From Pseudomonas sihuiensis (GTDB taxonomy: Bacteria > Pseudomonadota > Gammaproteobacteria > Pseudomonadales > Pseudomonadaceae): a DNA stretch of 64,000 nt. Of this stretch, positions 46,328-57,682 are shown one piece after another. Numbering within the stretch: position 1 is the first letter of the stretch; each line of letters starts with the position of its first letter. A program made the position numbers and the translations under genes. Where the stretch lies: assembly GCF_900106015.1 (NCBI RefSeq), contig NZ_LT629797.1, positions 1,798,001 to 1,862,000 on the forward strand, read 5' to 3'. A model generated the notes under the pieces. It made no database searches. It was given only the letters and a program-made list of their open reading frames with translations, and was not told the DNA's origin.

Positions 46328-46396
46328 GTAGGAGCCGGCTTGCCGGCGATGCTCTTCTTCAATCGAATTGATGATCGCCCGCAAGCGGGCTCCTAC
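46328..46396. repeat. paired REP-like hairpins (GTAGGAGCCGGCTTGCCGGC)
   Basis: Arms 46328-46350 and 46374-46396 are inverted copies with a few mismatches, 23-base loop, located 28 bases after the small membrane protein gene and upstream of the Smr gene. The first arm is identical to the one at 48092. Confidence 0.75.
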
Positions 46397-46465
46397 AAAT
46401 TCGTCTTTCTACGCTTACACGGCTGGCATTTGGGTAAAATGCCAGCCTGTTCCGCGGAGCCACCG

Positions 46466-47023
46466 ATGCAAGACGACGACTTTTCCCTGTTCCAGGCCGA
46501 GCTGCGCGGCGTCAAGCCGATCAAGCACGACCGCGCCGATACCGGCAAACCCAAAACTGACCGTAAACAGTTCAACACCCTGCGCCAGGCTGCGACCATC
46601 AGCCAGGGCGAGACCAAGGTGGACGGGTTGTCCGACCAGTTCGTCATCGACGTTGGCGCTGAAGACCCGCTGTACTGGGCCGGCAACGGCGTGCAGGACG
46701 GTCAGATGCGCAAGCTCAAGCTGGGCCAGATTCCGTTCGACGGCAGCCTCGACCTGCACGGCATGAACGTCGAGAAAGCGCGCGACACGCTGTGGGAGTT
46801 TCTCGCCGAAGCCACCAAGTTGGAGATTCGCTGCGTACGCGTCACCCACGGCAAGGCGGTGCGCATGGATGGGCGCAAGCCGATGATCAAGAGCCATGTG
46901 AACACCTGGCTGCGCCAGCACCCGCAGGTGCTGGGGTTCAGCTCCTGCCTGGCCAAGCACGGCGGCACCGGCGCGGTGTATATCATCCTCAAGCGCACCA
47001 TGATGGATGGTCGCGACGAGTAA
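46466..47023 (+). CDS. Smr-domain protein (SmrA/SmrB family)
   Basis: A 185-residue Smr (small MutS-related) protein. The N-terminal part [18 protein letters not shown] is the linker region found in the stand-alone proteins SmrA/YdaL and SmrB/YfcN. The Smr domain (about 95-180) has [19 protein letters not shown] and [15 protein letters not shown], then [14 protein letters not shown], closer to SmrA. SmrB cuts mRNA at collided ribosomes; SmrA is a DNA endonuclease in vitro. The usual HGxG is HGKA here. The ATG at 46466 follows GCGGAG. Confidence 0.88.
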   Translation: MQDDDFSLFQAELRGVKPIKHDRADTGKPKTDRKQFNTLRQAATISQGETKVDGLSDQFVIDVGAEDPLYWAGNGVQDGQMRKLKLGQIPFDGSLDLHGMNVEKARDTLWEFLAEATKLEIRCVRVTHGKAVRMDGRKPMIKSHVNTWLRQHPQVLGFSSCLAKHGGTGAVYIILKRTMMDGRDE

Positions 47024-47100
47024 TCAGAGAACCTGGCACTCTTGCCAGGCCCCTGTCGGCGCCCTACCCTGCGCCCATTCGATACCCAACAGGATTTTCC

Positions 47101-47646
47101 ATGTCCCTGGAACAACAGTACACCGCGATCCTTGGCCAGCTTGGCGAGGACGTTTCCCGCGAAGGCCTGCTGGACACGCCCAAGCGCGCCGCCAAGGCCA
47201 TGCAGTACCTCTGCCGTGGCTACCAGCAGACGCTGGAAGAGGTCACCAATGGCGCGCTGTTCAGCTCCGACAACAGCGAAATGGTGCTGGTCAAGAACAT
47301 CGAGCTGTACTCGCTGTGCGAGCACCACCTGCTGCCGTTCATCGGCAAGGCTCATGTTGCCTACATCCCCAACGGCAAGGTGCTCGGCCTGTCCAAGGTA
47401 GCGCGCATCGTCGACATGTACGCCCGCCGCCTGCAGATCCAGGAAAACCTCAGCCGGCAGATCGCCGAAGCCATTGAGCAGGTCACCGGCGCACTCGGCG
47501 TGGCGGTGGTCATCGAAGCGCAGCACATGTGCATGATGATGCGCGGCGTGGAAAAGCAGAACTCCTCCATGGTCACCTCGGTGATGCTCGGCGAATTCCG
47601 CAGCAACCCGGCGACCCGCGGCGAATTCCTCAATCTGGTTCGTTGA
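47101..47646 (+). CDS. folE: GTP cyclohydrolase I FolE
   Basis: Makes 7,8-dihydroneopterin triphosphate from GTP, the first step of folate (and queuosine-type deazapurine) synthesis. The 181-residue protein has the zinc ligands Cys73 and His76 ([13 protein letters not shown]) and Cys144 (QHMCMMMRG), and the [12 protein letters not shown] stretch. The ATG at 47101 gives the compact form without an N-terminal extension. It lies 77 bases after the Smr gene. Confidence 0.96.
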   Translation: MSLEQQYTAILGQLGEDVSREGLLDTPKRAAKAMQYLCRGYQQTLEEVTNGALFSSDNSEMVLVKNIELYSLCEHHLLPFIGKAHVAYIPNGKVLGLSKVARIVDMYARRLQIQENLSRQIAEAIEQVTGALGVAVVIEAQHMCMMMRGVEKQNSSMVTSVMLGEFRSNPATRGEFLNLVR

Positions 47647-47711
47647 GCCAAGCCCCAGACGGCGGCCGCTCACTTCGGTGAACGGCCGTCGGCACTTCAG
47701 GAGTTAGAAAC

Positions 47712-48080
47712 ATGTTGCTCAAAGCCCTTCGTATTGGCCTGGGTCAGCTCGTCGTGTTCGTCGACTGGATCAGCCGCCCGCGCAAGCTAAAGCGCAGCCC
47801 CGAGGCGCAAGCCGAGGTCGAACGCGCCACGGCCAATCTGGCGCTGTACCAGTTCCACGCCTGCCCGTTCTGCGTCAAGGTGCGGCGCACTCTGCACCGC
47901 CTGAACCTGCCGGTGCAGTTGCGCGACGCCAAGAACGACGCCGAACATCGTCAGGCCCTGGAGCAGCAAGGCGGCCGCATCAAGGTGCCGTGCCTGCGCA
48001 TCGAGGAAAACGGCCAGAGCACCTGGCTGTACGAGTCCAAGGCGATCATCGCCTATCTGGATCAGCGTTTCGCCGGTTGA
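47712..48080 (+). CDS. membrane-tethered glutaredoxin-like protein
   Basis: A 122-residue protein with a weakly hydrophobic N-terminal helix (LLKALRIGLGQLVVFVDWI, 2-20), a basic linker, then a glutaredoxin/GST-N thioredoxin fold (45-122). The redox motif is CPFC (Cys51, Cys54) and the cis-Pro is in IKVPCLRIE; the GSH-binding part is YESKAIIAYLDQRF. It probably reduces protein-glutathione disulfides at the inner membrane. It follows folE by 65 bases, with a good AGGAG before the ATG. Confidence 0.88.
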   Translation: MLLKALRIGLGQLVVFVDWISRPRKLKRSPEAQAEVERATANLALYQFHACPFCVKVRRTLHRLNLPVQLRDAKNDAEHRQALEQQGGRIKVPCLRIEENGQSTWLYESKAIIAYLDQRFAG

Positions 48081-48091
48081 ACCGCGCTTTC

Positions 48092-48312
48092 GTAGGAGCC
48101 GGCTTGCCGGCGATGCTTCTGCGTAAAGGATCGCCGGCAAGCCGGCTCCTACAGGTTCAGAGCTCGACACCTAAACTTCGTCCAGTCCTGTAGCCCGGAT
48201 GCAATCCGGGAGCCTTGGAGCTACCCTGCACCGGTCATTTCGCGGCTGAAGCCGCTCCTACAAGATCGGCGTATCTTCGCCTGCCTCTTTAGGAGCGAGC
48301 TCTGCTCGCGAA
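48092..48312. repeat. dense cluster of four REP-like elements
   Basis: 48092-48114 and 48130-48152 are perfect 23-base inverted arms (GTAGGAGCCGGCTTGCCGGC...) with a 15-base loop. 48190-48211 is a GTAGCCCGGATGCAATCCGG unit. 48241-48262 is CGCGGCTGAAGCCGCTCC. 48291-48311 is TAGGAGCGAGCTCTGCTCGC. They fill the spacer between the convergent glutaredoxin-like and ligA genes. Confidence 0.85.
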
Positions 48313-48319
48313 CAGCGCC

Positions 48320-50740
<2,421 letters not shown>

Positions 50741-51562
50741 TCAGCGTTTCTGGGTCAGTTGCCGGCGCTCGAATTCGACGATGCGCTGGCGATAGTGTTC
50801 GATGGTCTGCGCAGTCATCACGCTGCGCTGGTCGTCCTTCAGCTCACCGCCCAGCTCGTGGGCCAGCTTGCGTGCAGCAGCGACCATCACGTCGAAGGCC
50901 TGCTTCGGATGACGCGGGCCAGGCAGGCTGAGGAAGAAGCTCACCGCGCGGGTGCTGAAGCCTTCGATATCGTCGAGATCGAAGGTGCCGGGCTTGAGTG
51001 CGTTGGCCATGGAGAACAGCACCTCGCCGTTACCCGCCATGCTCTCGTGACGATGGAAGATGTCCATCTCACCGAAGCGCAGACCGCTTTCGAGGATGTT
51101 CTGTAGCAGCGCCGGGCCCTTGAAGCCGAAGTCGTCGCGGGCGACCACGTTGATCACCAGCACCTCTTCTACCGGTGCGGCATCGGCAGCCGGCTTGGAG
51201 GCTTTCTTCGGCTCGACGGGTTCGTCATCGACCGGGTTGAGCAGAGTCGGCACCGGCTCATCGACGGCCAGATTGAGGTCGCCCTGTTGTGGCTCGTTGC
51301 GTGGACGACGCGGCAGGTCCTTGGCAGTCATCGACGGCAGTTCGTCTTCGTCCAGCTGCGGCTCGTGGTCGCGATTTACCACACGTGGCGTACTGAGCAA
51401 ATCTGGGTCACTGTCGTCATCAGGCATGTTGGCGAAGCTGCGGTCGAGCCTGAATTTGAGCTTGCCCTTGCCACCGCGCATACGGCGCCAGCCGTCGAAA
51501 AGGATGCCAGCGATAACGATGATGCCAATAACGATCAGCCACTCGCGCAGACCGAATTCCAT
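50741..51562 (-). CDS. zipA: cell division protein ZipA
   Basis: Anchors FtsZ polymers to the inner membrane. The 273-residue protein has an N-terminal membrane helix ([20 protein letters not shown], 5-24) followed by a short basic patch, a charged Pro/acidic linker (about 35-130) and the C-terminal FtsZ-binding ZipA domain (about 135-265, [31 protein letters not shown]). Order smc-zipA-ligA is as in other Pseudomonas. Confidence 0.95.
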   Translation of the reverse strand: MEFGLREWLIVIGIIVIAGILFDGWRRMRGGKGKLKFRLDRSFANMPDDDSDPDLLSTPRVVNRDHEPQLDEDELPSMTAKDLPRRPRNEPQQGDLNLAVDEPVPTLLNPVDDEPVEPKKASKPAADAAPVEEVLVINVVARDDFGFKGPALLQNILESGLRFGEMDIFHRHESMAGNGEVLFSMANALKPGTFDLDDIEGFSTRAVSFFLSLPGPRHPKQAFDVMVAAARKLAHELGGELKDDQRSVMTAQTIEHYRQRIVEFERRQLTQKR

Positions 51563-51775
51563 GAAATACCTGACCCTTAAAAATTCTGGTGAAAAAAAGA
51601 TCCAATCAACCGGATCACAACTCGACTATAAAACGCGGCGCCAACTTGATGTTCTATCTGACGTTTTCCGCGTGTAACAAAAGTGGGCAATAAGCTAGCA
51701 CGACGAAAGGCAACTTTACACAGGGAGCCACATAAGGTTTTGCCTGTATTCAGTTAATCTCGCGGCGCTCTGCCA

Positions 51776-54700
51776 TCACGCCTCCACCATCGCCAGCGCC
51801 TCCTCGACATCCACTGCCACCAGACGCGAGCAACCCGGCTCGTGCATGGTGACCCCCATCAACTGATCGGCCATTTCCATGGCGATCTTGTTGTGGGTGA
51901 TGTAGATGAACTGCACCGTGGCTGACATCTCCTTGACCAGCCGCGCATAGCGCCCGACGTTGGCATCGTCCAGCGGTGCATCCACTTCGTCCAACATGCA
52001 GAACGGCGCCGGATTGAGCTGGAAGATGGAAAACACCAGTGCCAAAGCAGTCAACGCTTTCTCTCCACCGGAGAGCAAATGAATGGTGCTGTTCTTCTTG
52101 CCCGGGGGCCGCGCCATGATGGTCACACCGGTATCGAGTAAATCTTCGCCGGTGAGTTCCAAATAAGCGTTGCCGCCACCGAAAACTTTTGGAAAGAGCG
52201 CCTGCAAACCGCCATTGATCTGATCGAAGGTATCCTTGAAACGATTGCGCGTTTCCTTGTCGATCTTGCGGATGACGTTCTCCAGGGTTTCCAAGGCCTC
52301 GACCAGATCCGCGTCCTGCGCATCCAGGTAGCGCTTGCGCTCGGACTGCTGCTGATACTCGTCGATGGCCGCGAGGTTGATCGGCCCGAGACGGGCGATG
52401 CGTGCGGCCATGCGCTCCAGTTCTTCCTCCCAGGCGCTCTCGCTGGCTTCGGCCGACAGCGTGGTGATCACCCCGTGCAGGTCGTAGTTGTCCTCGGCGA
52501 GCTGATCAGCCAACGCCTTGCGCCGCACGTTGAGCGACTGCCAATCCATGCGCTGTTGCTCCAGCTGGCTGCGTAGCAGTTGCGCCTGTTGTTCGGCCTG
52601 GGTGCGGCGCTTCTCGGCATCGCGCAGTTCGCGATCGGCGTCCTCCAGCGCCAAACGCGCCTGACGCAGTTCGTCGTCCACCGCCATGCGCCGCTCGAGC
52701 AGTTCTTCGAGCTTGATACGCAGCTCTTCCAGCGGCGCCTCGCCCTCTTCCAGATTCAGCGACAGTTGCTCGCGCCGCTCATGCAGGCGCTCGGCCTGCA
52801 TCTCCAGACGCTCCAGCGCCTGACGGGTGGAGTCGTGCTGCGCCTTGAGCGAGCCGACGCGCACCGCCAGTTGATGGGCATGGTCCTTGTGCTGACGCGC
52901 GTCCTGGCGCACACGGTCGAGACGCTCGCGCAGACTGTCGCGGCTGGCCAGCAGGCTTTCACGCTGCTCGTTATCCAGCGCCATGGCGTCCAGCGCATCC
53001 TGCAATTGCAGGCGCGATTCGCCCAGTTGCTCCTGCTCGATCTCGCGCTGCTCGGCCGCTTCCTGCAGTTCGTCCTGCAGACGGCGACGGCGCAGGCCCA
53101 ACTGCTCGGCTTTGGCCTGGCTGGCGGACAGCTTTGCCTTCAGCTCACTTACCTGGCGCGCCAGTTCCTGGCCATGACGGCGTTGCTGCTCACGCTGTTC
53201 TTCCTGAAGACGTTGCTCGTCGCGCAGCGCCAGCAGGCGTTCATCCAGTTGCGCCAGGGCCGCCTCACGTTCCTCGCGCTCCAACTGCAAGCGCTCCAGC
53301 TCCTGGCCACGCGCCAGCACACCGCTATCGGCCTCGGCGGCGCGACGCACGCGCAGGAAATGCCGGCCGACCCAGTAGCCGTCGCGGCTGATCAGGCTCT
53401 CGCCATCGGCCAGTTGCCCACGAGCGGCCAGCGCCTGCTCCAGGGATTCGACCGGGCGCACGCCGGCCAGCCAGGGCGACAGGTCATGGCTCGATTCGAC
53501 CTTGTCCAGCAGGCTACCGGCACGGCGCGCGCCGCCCTTGGCGGGGCTGGCCAGGCGCAGTTCGCCCTGCTCCAGCGCGGCGAAATCCAGGCCGGCGAAA
53601 TCGTCCAGCAGCACGGCCTGCAGGTCGGCACCGAGCACGGTTTCCACCGCCAGCTCCCAACCGGCTTCCACCCGCAGACCTTCGGCCAGGCGCGGGCGTT
53701 GCAGCAGGTTCTGCTCACGCAGCCACTCGCCAGCACCCTGCCCCGGATCGAGCGCCGCCTGTTGCAGCGCCTCCAGCGAGGCCAGGCGACCGCTCAGGCG
53801 TTGCAGCTCGCCCTGCGCCTGCTGCTGGGCCTGACCGGCCTGCTGCAATTCCTCGCGCAGTTGCTGCAGGCGCTCGGCCTGTTGCTCTTCGGCCAGGTGC
53901 AGGGCTTCCTGCTCCAGCTCACCGGCAGCGAGCTGTTCGTTCAGTTCGAGAATGGCGGCGTCTTCGGGGTCGGCCACCAGTTGCTGCAATTCTTCGTTAA
54001 GACGACGCTGGCGTTCTGCCAGACGCTCCAGGCTCTGTTCCAGCTGGGCGATGCGCGACTGCTGCACTTCGGCCTGGCGACGCGGCTCGGCGCTGCGCTG
54101 GTTGAAACCGTCCCACTGCTCCTGCCAGCCGTGCATGGCGACTTCGGCCTCTTCCAGGCTGGCAGCAGACTCCTCGGCAGCAGCGGCGGTCATCTCCTGC
54201 TCGGGCAGGAGCATTTCCAATTCTTCACCGAGGGTGGCCAGCAGGGTGCGGTCGTGGCCTAGGTGCGACTCGGTTTCCAGACGCGCCTTTTCTGCCTCGC
54301 GCAGGTCATCCTGTAACTGGCGCAGGCGCTGCTGGCCATGCTGGATGCTCTGCTCGACGCGGGCGATATCGCCACCCACGGAATAGAAGCGGCCCTGCAC
54401 CAGGTTGAAGCGCTCGCTCAATTCGTGATGGCCATCGCGCAGGCGCTCGATGCTGGCGTCGGCGCTGCGCTGCTCGGCCACCAGGGCCTCGAAGGCCACT
54501 TCCTGATCGCCGATCACCTGCTCTCGGCTGCCGACCTGCTGGTTCAGGCTCTGCCAGCGCAGGGCCAGCAGTTGCGCCTTGAGCTGGCGCTCCTCGGCCT
54601 TGTATTCCTGGTACTTCTCAGCCGCCTGGGCCTGACGGTGCAGGCGCTCGAGCTGGCGCTCCAGCTCTTCGCGCAGGTCGCTAAGGCGCTCCAGGTTCTC

Positions 54701-55264
54701 CTGGGTACGGCGGATGCGGTTCTCGGTCTCGCGGCGGCGCTCCTTGTACTTGGAGATGCCGGCGGCTTCCTCGATGAAATTGCGCAGCTCCTCGGGCTTG
54801 GCCTCGATCAGCTTGCTGATCATGCCCTGCTCGATGATCGAGTAACTGCGCGGCCCCAGGCCGGTGCCGAGGAAGATATCGGTGATATCGCGGCGCCGGC
54901 ACTTGGTGCCGTTGAGGAAGTAGGTGTTCTGCCCGTCGCGGGTCACCCGACGGCGAATGGAAATCTCGGCGAAGGCCGCGTATTCGCCCACCAGCGAGTT
55001 GTCGCTGTTATCGAAGATCAGCTCGATGGAGGCCTGGGTCACCGGCTTGCGTGTGTTGGAGCCGTTGAAGATAACGTCGGTCATCGACTCACCACGCAGG
55101 TTCTTCGCCGAGCTTTCACCCATCACCCAGCGCACGGCGTCGATGATGTTCGACTTGCCGCAACCATTGGGCCCGACCACCGCCGCCATGTTGCTGGGAA
55201 AGCTTACCGTCGTCGGATCGACGAAGGACTTGAAGCCCGCCAGCTTGATGCTCTTCAGGCGCAT
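51776..55264 (-). CDS. smc: chromosome segregation protein SMC
   Basis: ATP-dependent condensin core subunit. The 1162-residue protein has Walker A GPNGCGKSN (31-39), coiled coil (about 170-500), hinge (about 510-660, LRVEAGWELAVETVLGADLQ), the return coil, signature LLSGGEKALTALALVFS and Walker B FCMLDEVDAPLDDANV. It starts six bases after the gntR stop and lies upstream of zipA by 213 bases. Confidence 0.97.
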   Translation of the reverse strand: MRLKSIKLAGFKSFVDPTTVSFPSNMAAVVGPNGCGKSNIIDAVRWVMGESSAKNLRGESMTDVIFNGSNTRKPVTQASIELIFDNSDNSLVGEYAAFAEISIRRRVTRDGQNTYFLNGTKCRRRDITDIFLGTGLGPRSYSIIEQGMISKLIEAKPEELRNFIEEAAGISKYKERRRETENRIRRTQENLERLSDLREELERQLERLHRQAQAAEKYQEYKAEERQLKAQLLALRWQSLNQQVGSREQVIGDQEVAFEALVAEQRSADASIERLRDGHHELSERFNLVQGRFYSVGGDIARVEQSIQHGQQRLRQLQDDLREAEKARLETESHLGHDRTLLATLGEELEMLLPEQEMTAAAAEESAASLEEAEVAMHGWQEQWDGFNQRSAEPRRQAEVQQSRIAQLEQSLERLAERQRRLNEELQQLVADPEDAAILELNEQLAAGELEQEALHLAEEQQAERLQQLREELQQAGQAQQQAQGELQRLSGRLASLEALQQAALDPGQGAGEWLREQNLLQRPRLAEGLRVEAGWELAVETVLGADLQAVLLDDFAGLDFAALEQGELRLASPAKGGARRAGSLLDKVESSHDLSPWLAGVRPVESLEQALAARGQLADGESLISRDGYWVGRHFLRVRRAAEADSGVLARGQELERLQLEREEREAALAQLDERLLALRDEQRLQEEQREQQRRHGQELARQVSELKAKLSASQAKAEQLGLRRRRLQDELQEAAEQREIEQEQLGESRLQLQDALDAMALDNEQRESLLASRDSLRERLDRVRQDARQHKDHAHQLAVRVGSLKAQHDSTRQALERLEMQAERLHERREQLSLNLEEGEAPLEELRIKLEELLERRMAVDDELRQARLALEDADRELRDAEKRRTQAEQQAQLLRSQLEQQRMDWQSLNVRRKALADQLAEDNYDLHGVITTLSAEASESAWEEELERMAARIARLGPINLAAIDEYQQQSERKRYLDAQDADLVEALETLENVIRKIDKETRNRFKDTFDQINGGLQALFPKVFGGGNAYLELTGEDLLDTGVTIMARPPGKKNSTIHLLSGGEKALTALALVFSIFQLNPAPFCMLDEVDAPLDDANVGRYARLVKEMSATVQFIYITHNKIAMEMADQLMGVTMHEPGCSRLVAVDVEEALAMVEA

Positions 55265-55270
55265 CTGGGC

Positions 55271-55930
55271 TTAGCGCTCGGCCAGGGTTGCCAGCACCAG
55301 CTGGCAGTTGTGCTGACCGTAGGCTTGCAGCACTTCGCGGGCACGCTCGTTGTCACGGACGATGATCGCCTGCAGCAGGCTGGCGAAGGTGCCCATGAAC
55401 TGGCCCATCTCGCCTTTGCGCCGCTCCAGCGCCAGGTGGTAGGTGCGGCTGATGGCCGGCAGCAGGTTCTCCAGGGTTTCCTGCAGGTACGGGTTGTCGG
55501 CGAAGGGAAAGGCCGCACGCATCACGTCGAAGCTGTTCTCAACGAAGGCGCCGATATCGCCACGCTCCAGGCTGGCCAGCAGGCGCTGCTGGATATCGAT
55601 GAAGGGCGCCAGGTCGGTCTCCACCTTCCAGCGCTCGATCACCGCGCGCGCCAGCATGATGTAGAGCTCGATGCTCAGTGCGTAGAGGCTGGTGACGTGG
55701 TGCGGGGTCAGTTCGCTGACCTGGGCGCCTCGGCGCGGCAGGATCACGATCAGGTGGCGGCGTTCGAGAATCAGCAGCGCTTCGCGCACCGAGCCACGGC
55801 TGACGTTGAGGGCCTGGGTAACCTTCTGCTCCTGAATGCGCTCACATTCCTTGAGTTCACCGCGAATGATGCGTTCGGCCAGGTAATGGGCAATTTGCTC
55901 GGCGAGGCTGTCCGGGGCCTTGAACGTCAT
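55271..55930 (-). CDS. GntR-family regulator (FadR/FCD type)
   Basis: A 219-residue repressor/activator. The N-terminal winged helix (about 5-70) shows LAEQIAHYLAERIIRGELK and VTQALNVSRGSVREALLILE; the C-terminal FCD ligand domain is helical with the metal/ligand-type residues in VENSFDVMRAAFPF. The ATG at 55930 fits the family start. It is divergent from alkB and next to the xdh genes, so it may control either; in the spacer lies a 17-bp palindrome. It is also only 6 bases from smc, so smc may be read from its promoter. Confidence 0.9.
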   Translation of the reverse strand: MTFKAPDSLAEQIAHYLAERIIRGELKECERIQEQKVTQALNVSRGSVREALLILERRHLIVILPRRGAQVSELTPHHVTSLYALSIELYIMLARAVIERWKVETDLAPFIDIQQRLLASLERGDIGAFVENSFDVMRAAFPFADNPYLQETLENLLPAISRTYHLALERRKGEMGQFMGTFASLLQAIIVRDNERAREVLQAYGQHNCQLVLATLAER

Positions 55931-56023
55931 GGCATTCCTTAATTTGCGTCGATCCAGGGGCAGGCGGTCGAGTCTGGGAGCCCCGCCACGGCTGGGCGGG
56001 AGCAAGAAAATCTGGCGGTGAGT

Positions 56024-56040
56024 GTAACACAGGGTGTTAC
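56024..56040. promoter_or_regulatory. palindromic operator candidate, gntR-alkB spacer
   Basis: GTAACAC-AGG-GTGTTAC is a perfect 7-3-7 palindrome with GGCGG (56015-56019) and CCGCC (56042-56046) as a further outer pair. It lies 94 bases before the gntR start and 124 before alkB. Binding by the adjacent GntR protein is an inference. Confidence 0.5.
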
Positions 56041-56163
56041 CCCGCCAAGCGTCCCCGCGGGGCACTTTCCGTTCTAAAGGTTGGCCGTGGAAGTCTGGTC
56101 ACGAAAATGGATTGTCCTACAATCCGAGGTAAAACCCAGAACAATAATGACTTGGAGAATCCG

Positions 56164-57297
56164 ATGTTCGAACGCCTGCCGTCGCGCTGGATGCTCGCCC
56201 TGAAGAAGGTCGGCTACTGGATCTGGCTGATCCCGGTACTGGGCATCCCCCTCAGCTATTACTGGTCGCAGGGCAGCGCGCACGCCGACGCCTGGCCCTG
56301 GCTGGTGATCAGCGTGGTGTTCGGTGTCATTCCCTTGCTGGACTTCATTGTCGGTCGCGACCCGGCCAACCCGGATGAGTGCGACGAAGTGCCGGCCCTC
56401 GAAGCCCAGGGCTACTACCGACTGCTGAGTCTGGCCACGGTGCCGCTGCTGCTGGCGATGCTGGTGTGGAGCGGCTGGATATTCGCCAGTTACGAGGGCT
56501 GGAGCTGGATCGGCCAGCTCGGCTGGGTGCTGTCGGTCGGCACGGTGATGGGCGCCATCGGCATCACCGTGTCGCACGAGCTGATCCACAAGGACCCGAA
56601 ACTGGAGCAGAACGCCGGCGGCCTGCTGCTGGCAGCGGTGTGCTACGCCGGCTTCAAGGTCGAACATGTGCGCGGCCATCATGTGCATGTATCGACGCCC
56701 GAAGATGCCTCCTCCTCACGCTTCGGCCAGAGCCTGTACGCCTTTCTGCCGCATGCCTACAAGCACAACTTTCTCAACGCCTGGAAGCTCGAGGCCGAGC
56801 GTCTAAAGCGGCGCAGCTTACCGGCCCTGCATTGGCGCAACGAGCTGATCTGGTGGTACGCCATCAGCGCGCTGTTCCTGCTCGGCTTCACCCTGGCCTT
56901 GGGCGCGCTCGGCGCCCTGTTCTTCCTCGGCCAGGCGGTTATCGCCTTTACCCTGCTGGAGATCGTCAACTATGTCGAACACTACGGCCTGCACCGGCGC
57001 AAACTGGACAACGGCCGCTACGAGCGCACCAATGCGCACCACTCCTGGAACAGCAACTTCCTGCTGACCAACCTGTTTCTCTTCCATCTGCAGCGCCATT
57101 CCGACCACCACGCCTATGCCAAGCGCCGCTATCAGGTGCTACGCCATTTCGACGACAGCCCGCAGTTGCCTAATGGCTATGCCGGAATGATCGTGCTCGC
57201 GGTGTTCCCGCCGCTGTGGCGCGCCGTGATGGACCCCAAGGTGCGCGCCTACTACGCCGGCGAAGAGCACCAACTGAGTGAGTCGCAACCGACCTGA
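56164..57297 (+). CDS. alkB: alkane 1-monooxygenase AlkB
   Basis: Membrane di-iron enzyme that hydroxylates n-alkanes at the terminal carbon, with rubredoxin as electron donor. The ATG at 56164 has GGAG upstream and gives 377 residues. Six membrane helices are visible. All histidine boxes are present: HELIHK, EHVRGHHVHV, the NYVEHYG motif and LQRHSDHHAYAKRRYQ. The rubredoxin and reductase genes are not in the window. It is the only alkB here and stands alone, between the gntR regulator and the xdh genes. Confidence 0.95.
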   Translation: MFERLPSRWMLALKKVGYWIWLIPVLGIPLSYYWSQGSAHADAWPWLVISVVFGVIPLLDFIVGRDPANPDECDEVPALEAQGYYRLLSLATVPLLLAMLVWSGWIFASYEGWSWIGQLGWVLSVGTVMGAIGITVSHELIHKDPKLEQNAGGLLLAAVCYAGFKVEHVRGHHVHVSTPEDASSSRFGQSLYAFLPHAYKHNFLNAWKLEAERLKRRSLPALHWRNELIWWYAISALFLLGFTLALGALGALFFLGQAVIAFTLLEIVNYVEHYGLHRRKLDNGRYERTNAHHSWNSNFLLTNLFLFHLQRHSDHHAYAKRRYQVLRHFDDSPQLPNGYAGMIVLAVFPPLWRAVMDPKVRAYYAGEEHQLSESQPT

Positions 57298-57362
57298 GCC
57301 CCCTGTTCGAGCACACCCAATCAACCCCGGCAGCGCAGGCTCCCGGGGTTTCGTTTGTCACC

Positions 57363-57420
57363 TAGGGTGCGCCATGCGCCCACCATTTCGACTTCGACCG
57401 GCTGGTGCGCACGACCCAGG
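57363..57420. repeat. degenerate GTGCGC-type inverted repeat
   Basis: TAGGGTGCGCCATGCGCCCA (57364-57383) and the GGTGCGCACGACC stretch (about 57401-57413) are the two halves of a worn GTAGGGTGCGC element, as at 10168 and 62699. Confidence 0.45.
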
Positions 57421-57550
57421 CGGCCCCGCGCGCGCCTACGAAAGTCCCGCAGCAGAGCCCTCGCTGGCACGAAAACCGCTACTCTCAGAGCATAAATCCC
57501 GCCCGCCGCGCTCATAACCGAAACGCATGACAAGCAGCTGACCACGAGGT

Positions 57551-57589
57551 CAAATATTTGTTGACCCAAAAGTCAGAAAACTCTAGATT
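57551..57589 (+). promoter_or_regulatory. xdhA promoter with overlapping palindromes
   Basis: A sigma-70-like promoter: -35 TTGACC (57561-57566), 17-base spacer, -10 TAGATT (57584-57589), about 94 bases before the xdhA start. CAAATATTTG (57551-57560) is a perfect palindrome that abuts the -35, and TGAC-CCAAAA-GTCA (57562-57575) is an inverted repeat across it. Both are candidate regulator sites for purine-responsive control. Confidence 0.65.
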
Positions 57590-57682
57590 GCCTCCATGGC
57601 CAATCACGTCCGGGCCTTGCAATGCGTGCACATACCCGGCGAGCCAAACGATTCATAACAATAAAGTGCCTGGAGGTCGTCC

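Larger units (their letters stand above)
57298..57682. other. 385-base spacer upstream of xdhA
   Basis: Contains a degenerate REP-like pair (57363-57420) and the xdh promoter region (57551-57589). No open frame on either strand has a ribosome site or family-like sequence. The T-rich stretch after alkB (CCCGGGGTTTCG near 57342) could help end the alkB transcript. Confidence 0.55.

Noticed and set aside
48092..48312. CRISPR array
   Set aside because: The repeats are inverted, of different types and unevenly spaced; there are no regular direct repeats with spacers and no cas genes.
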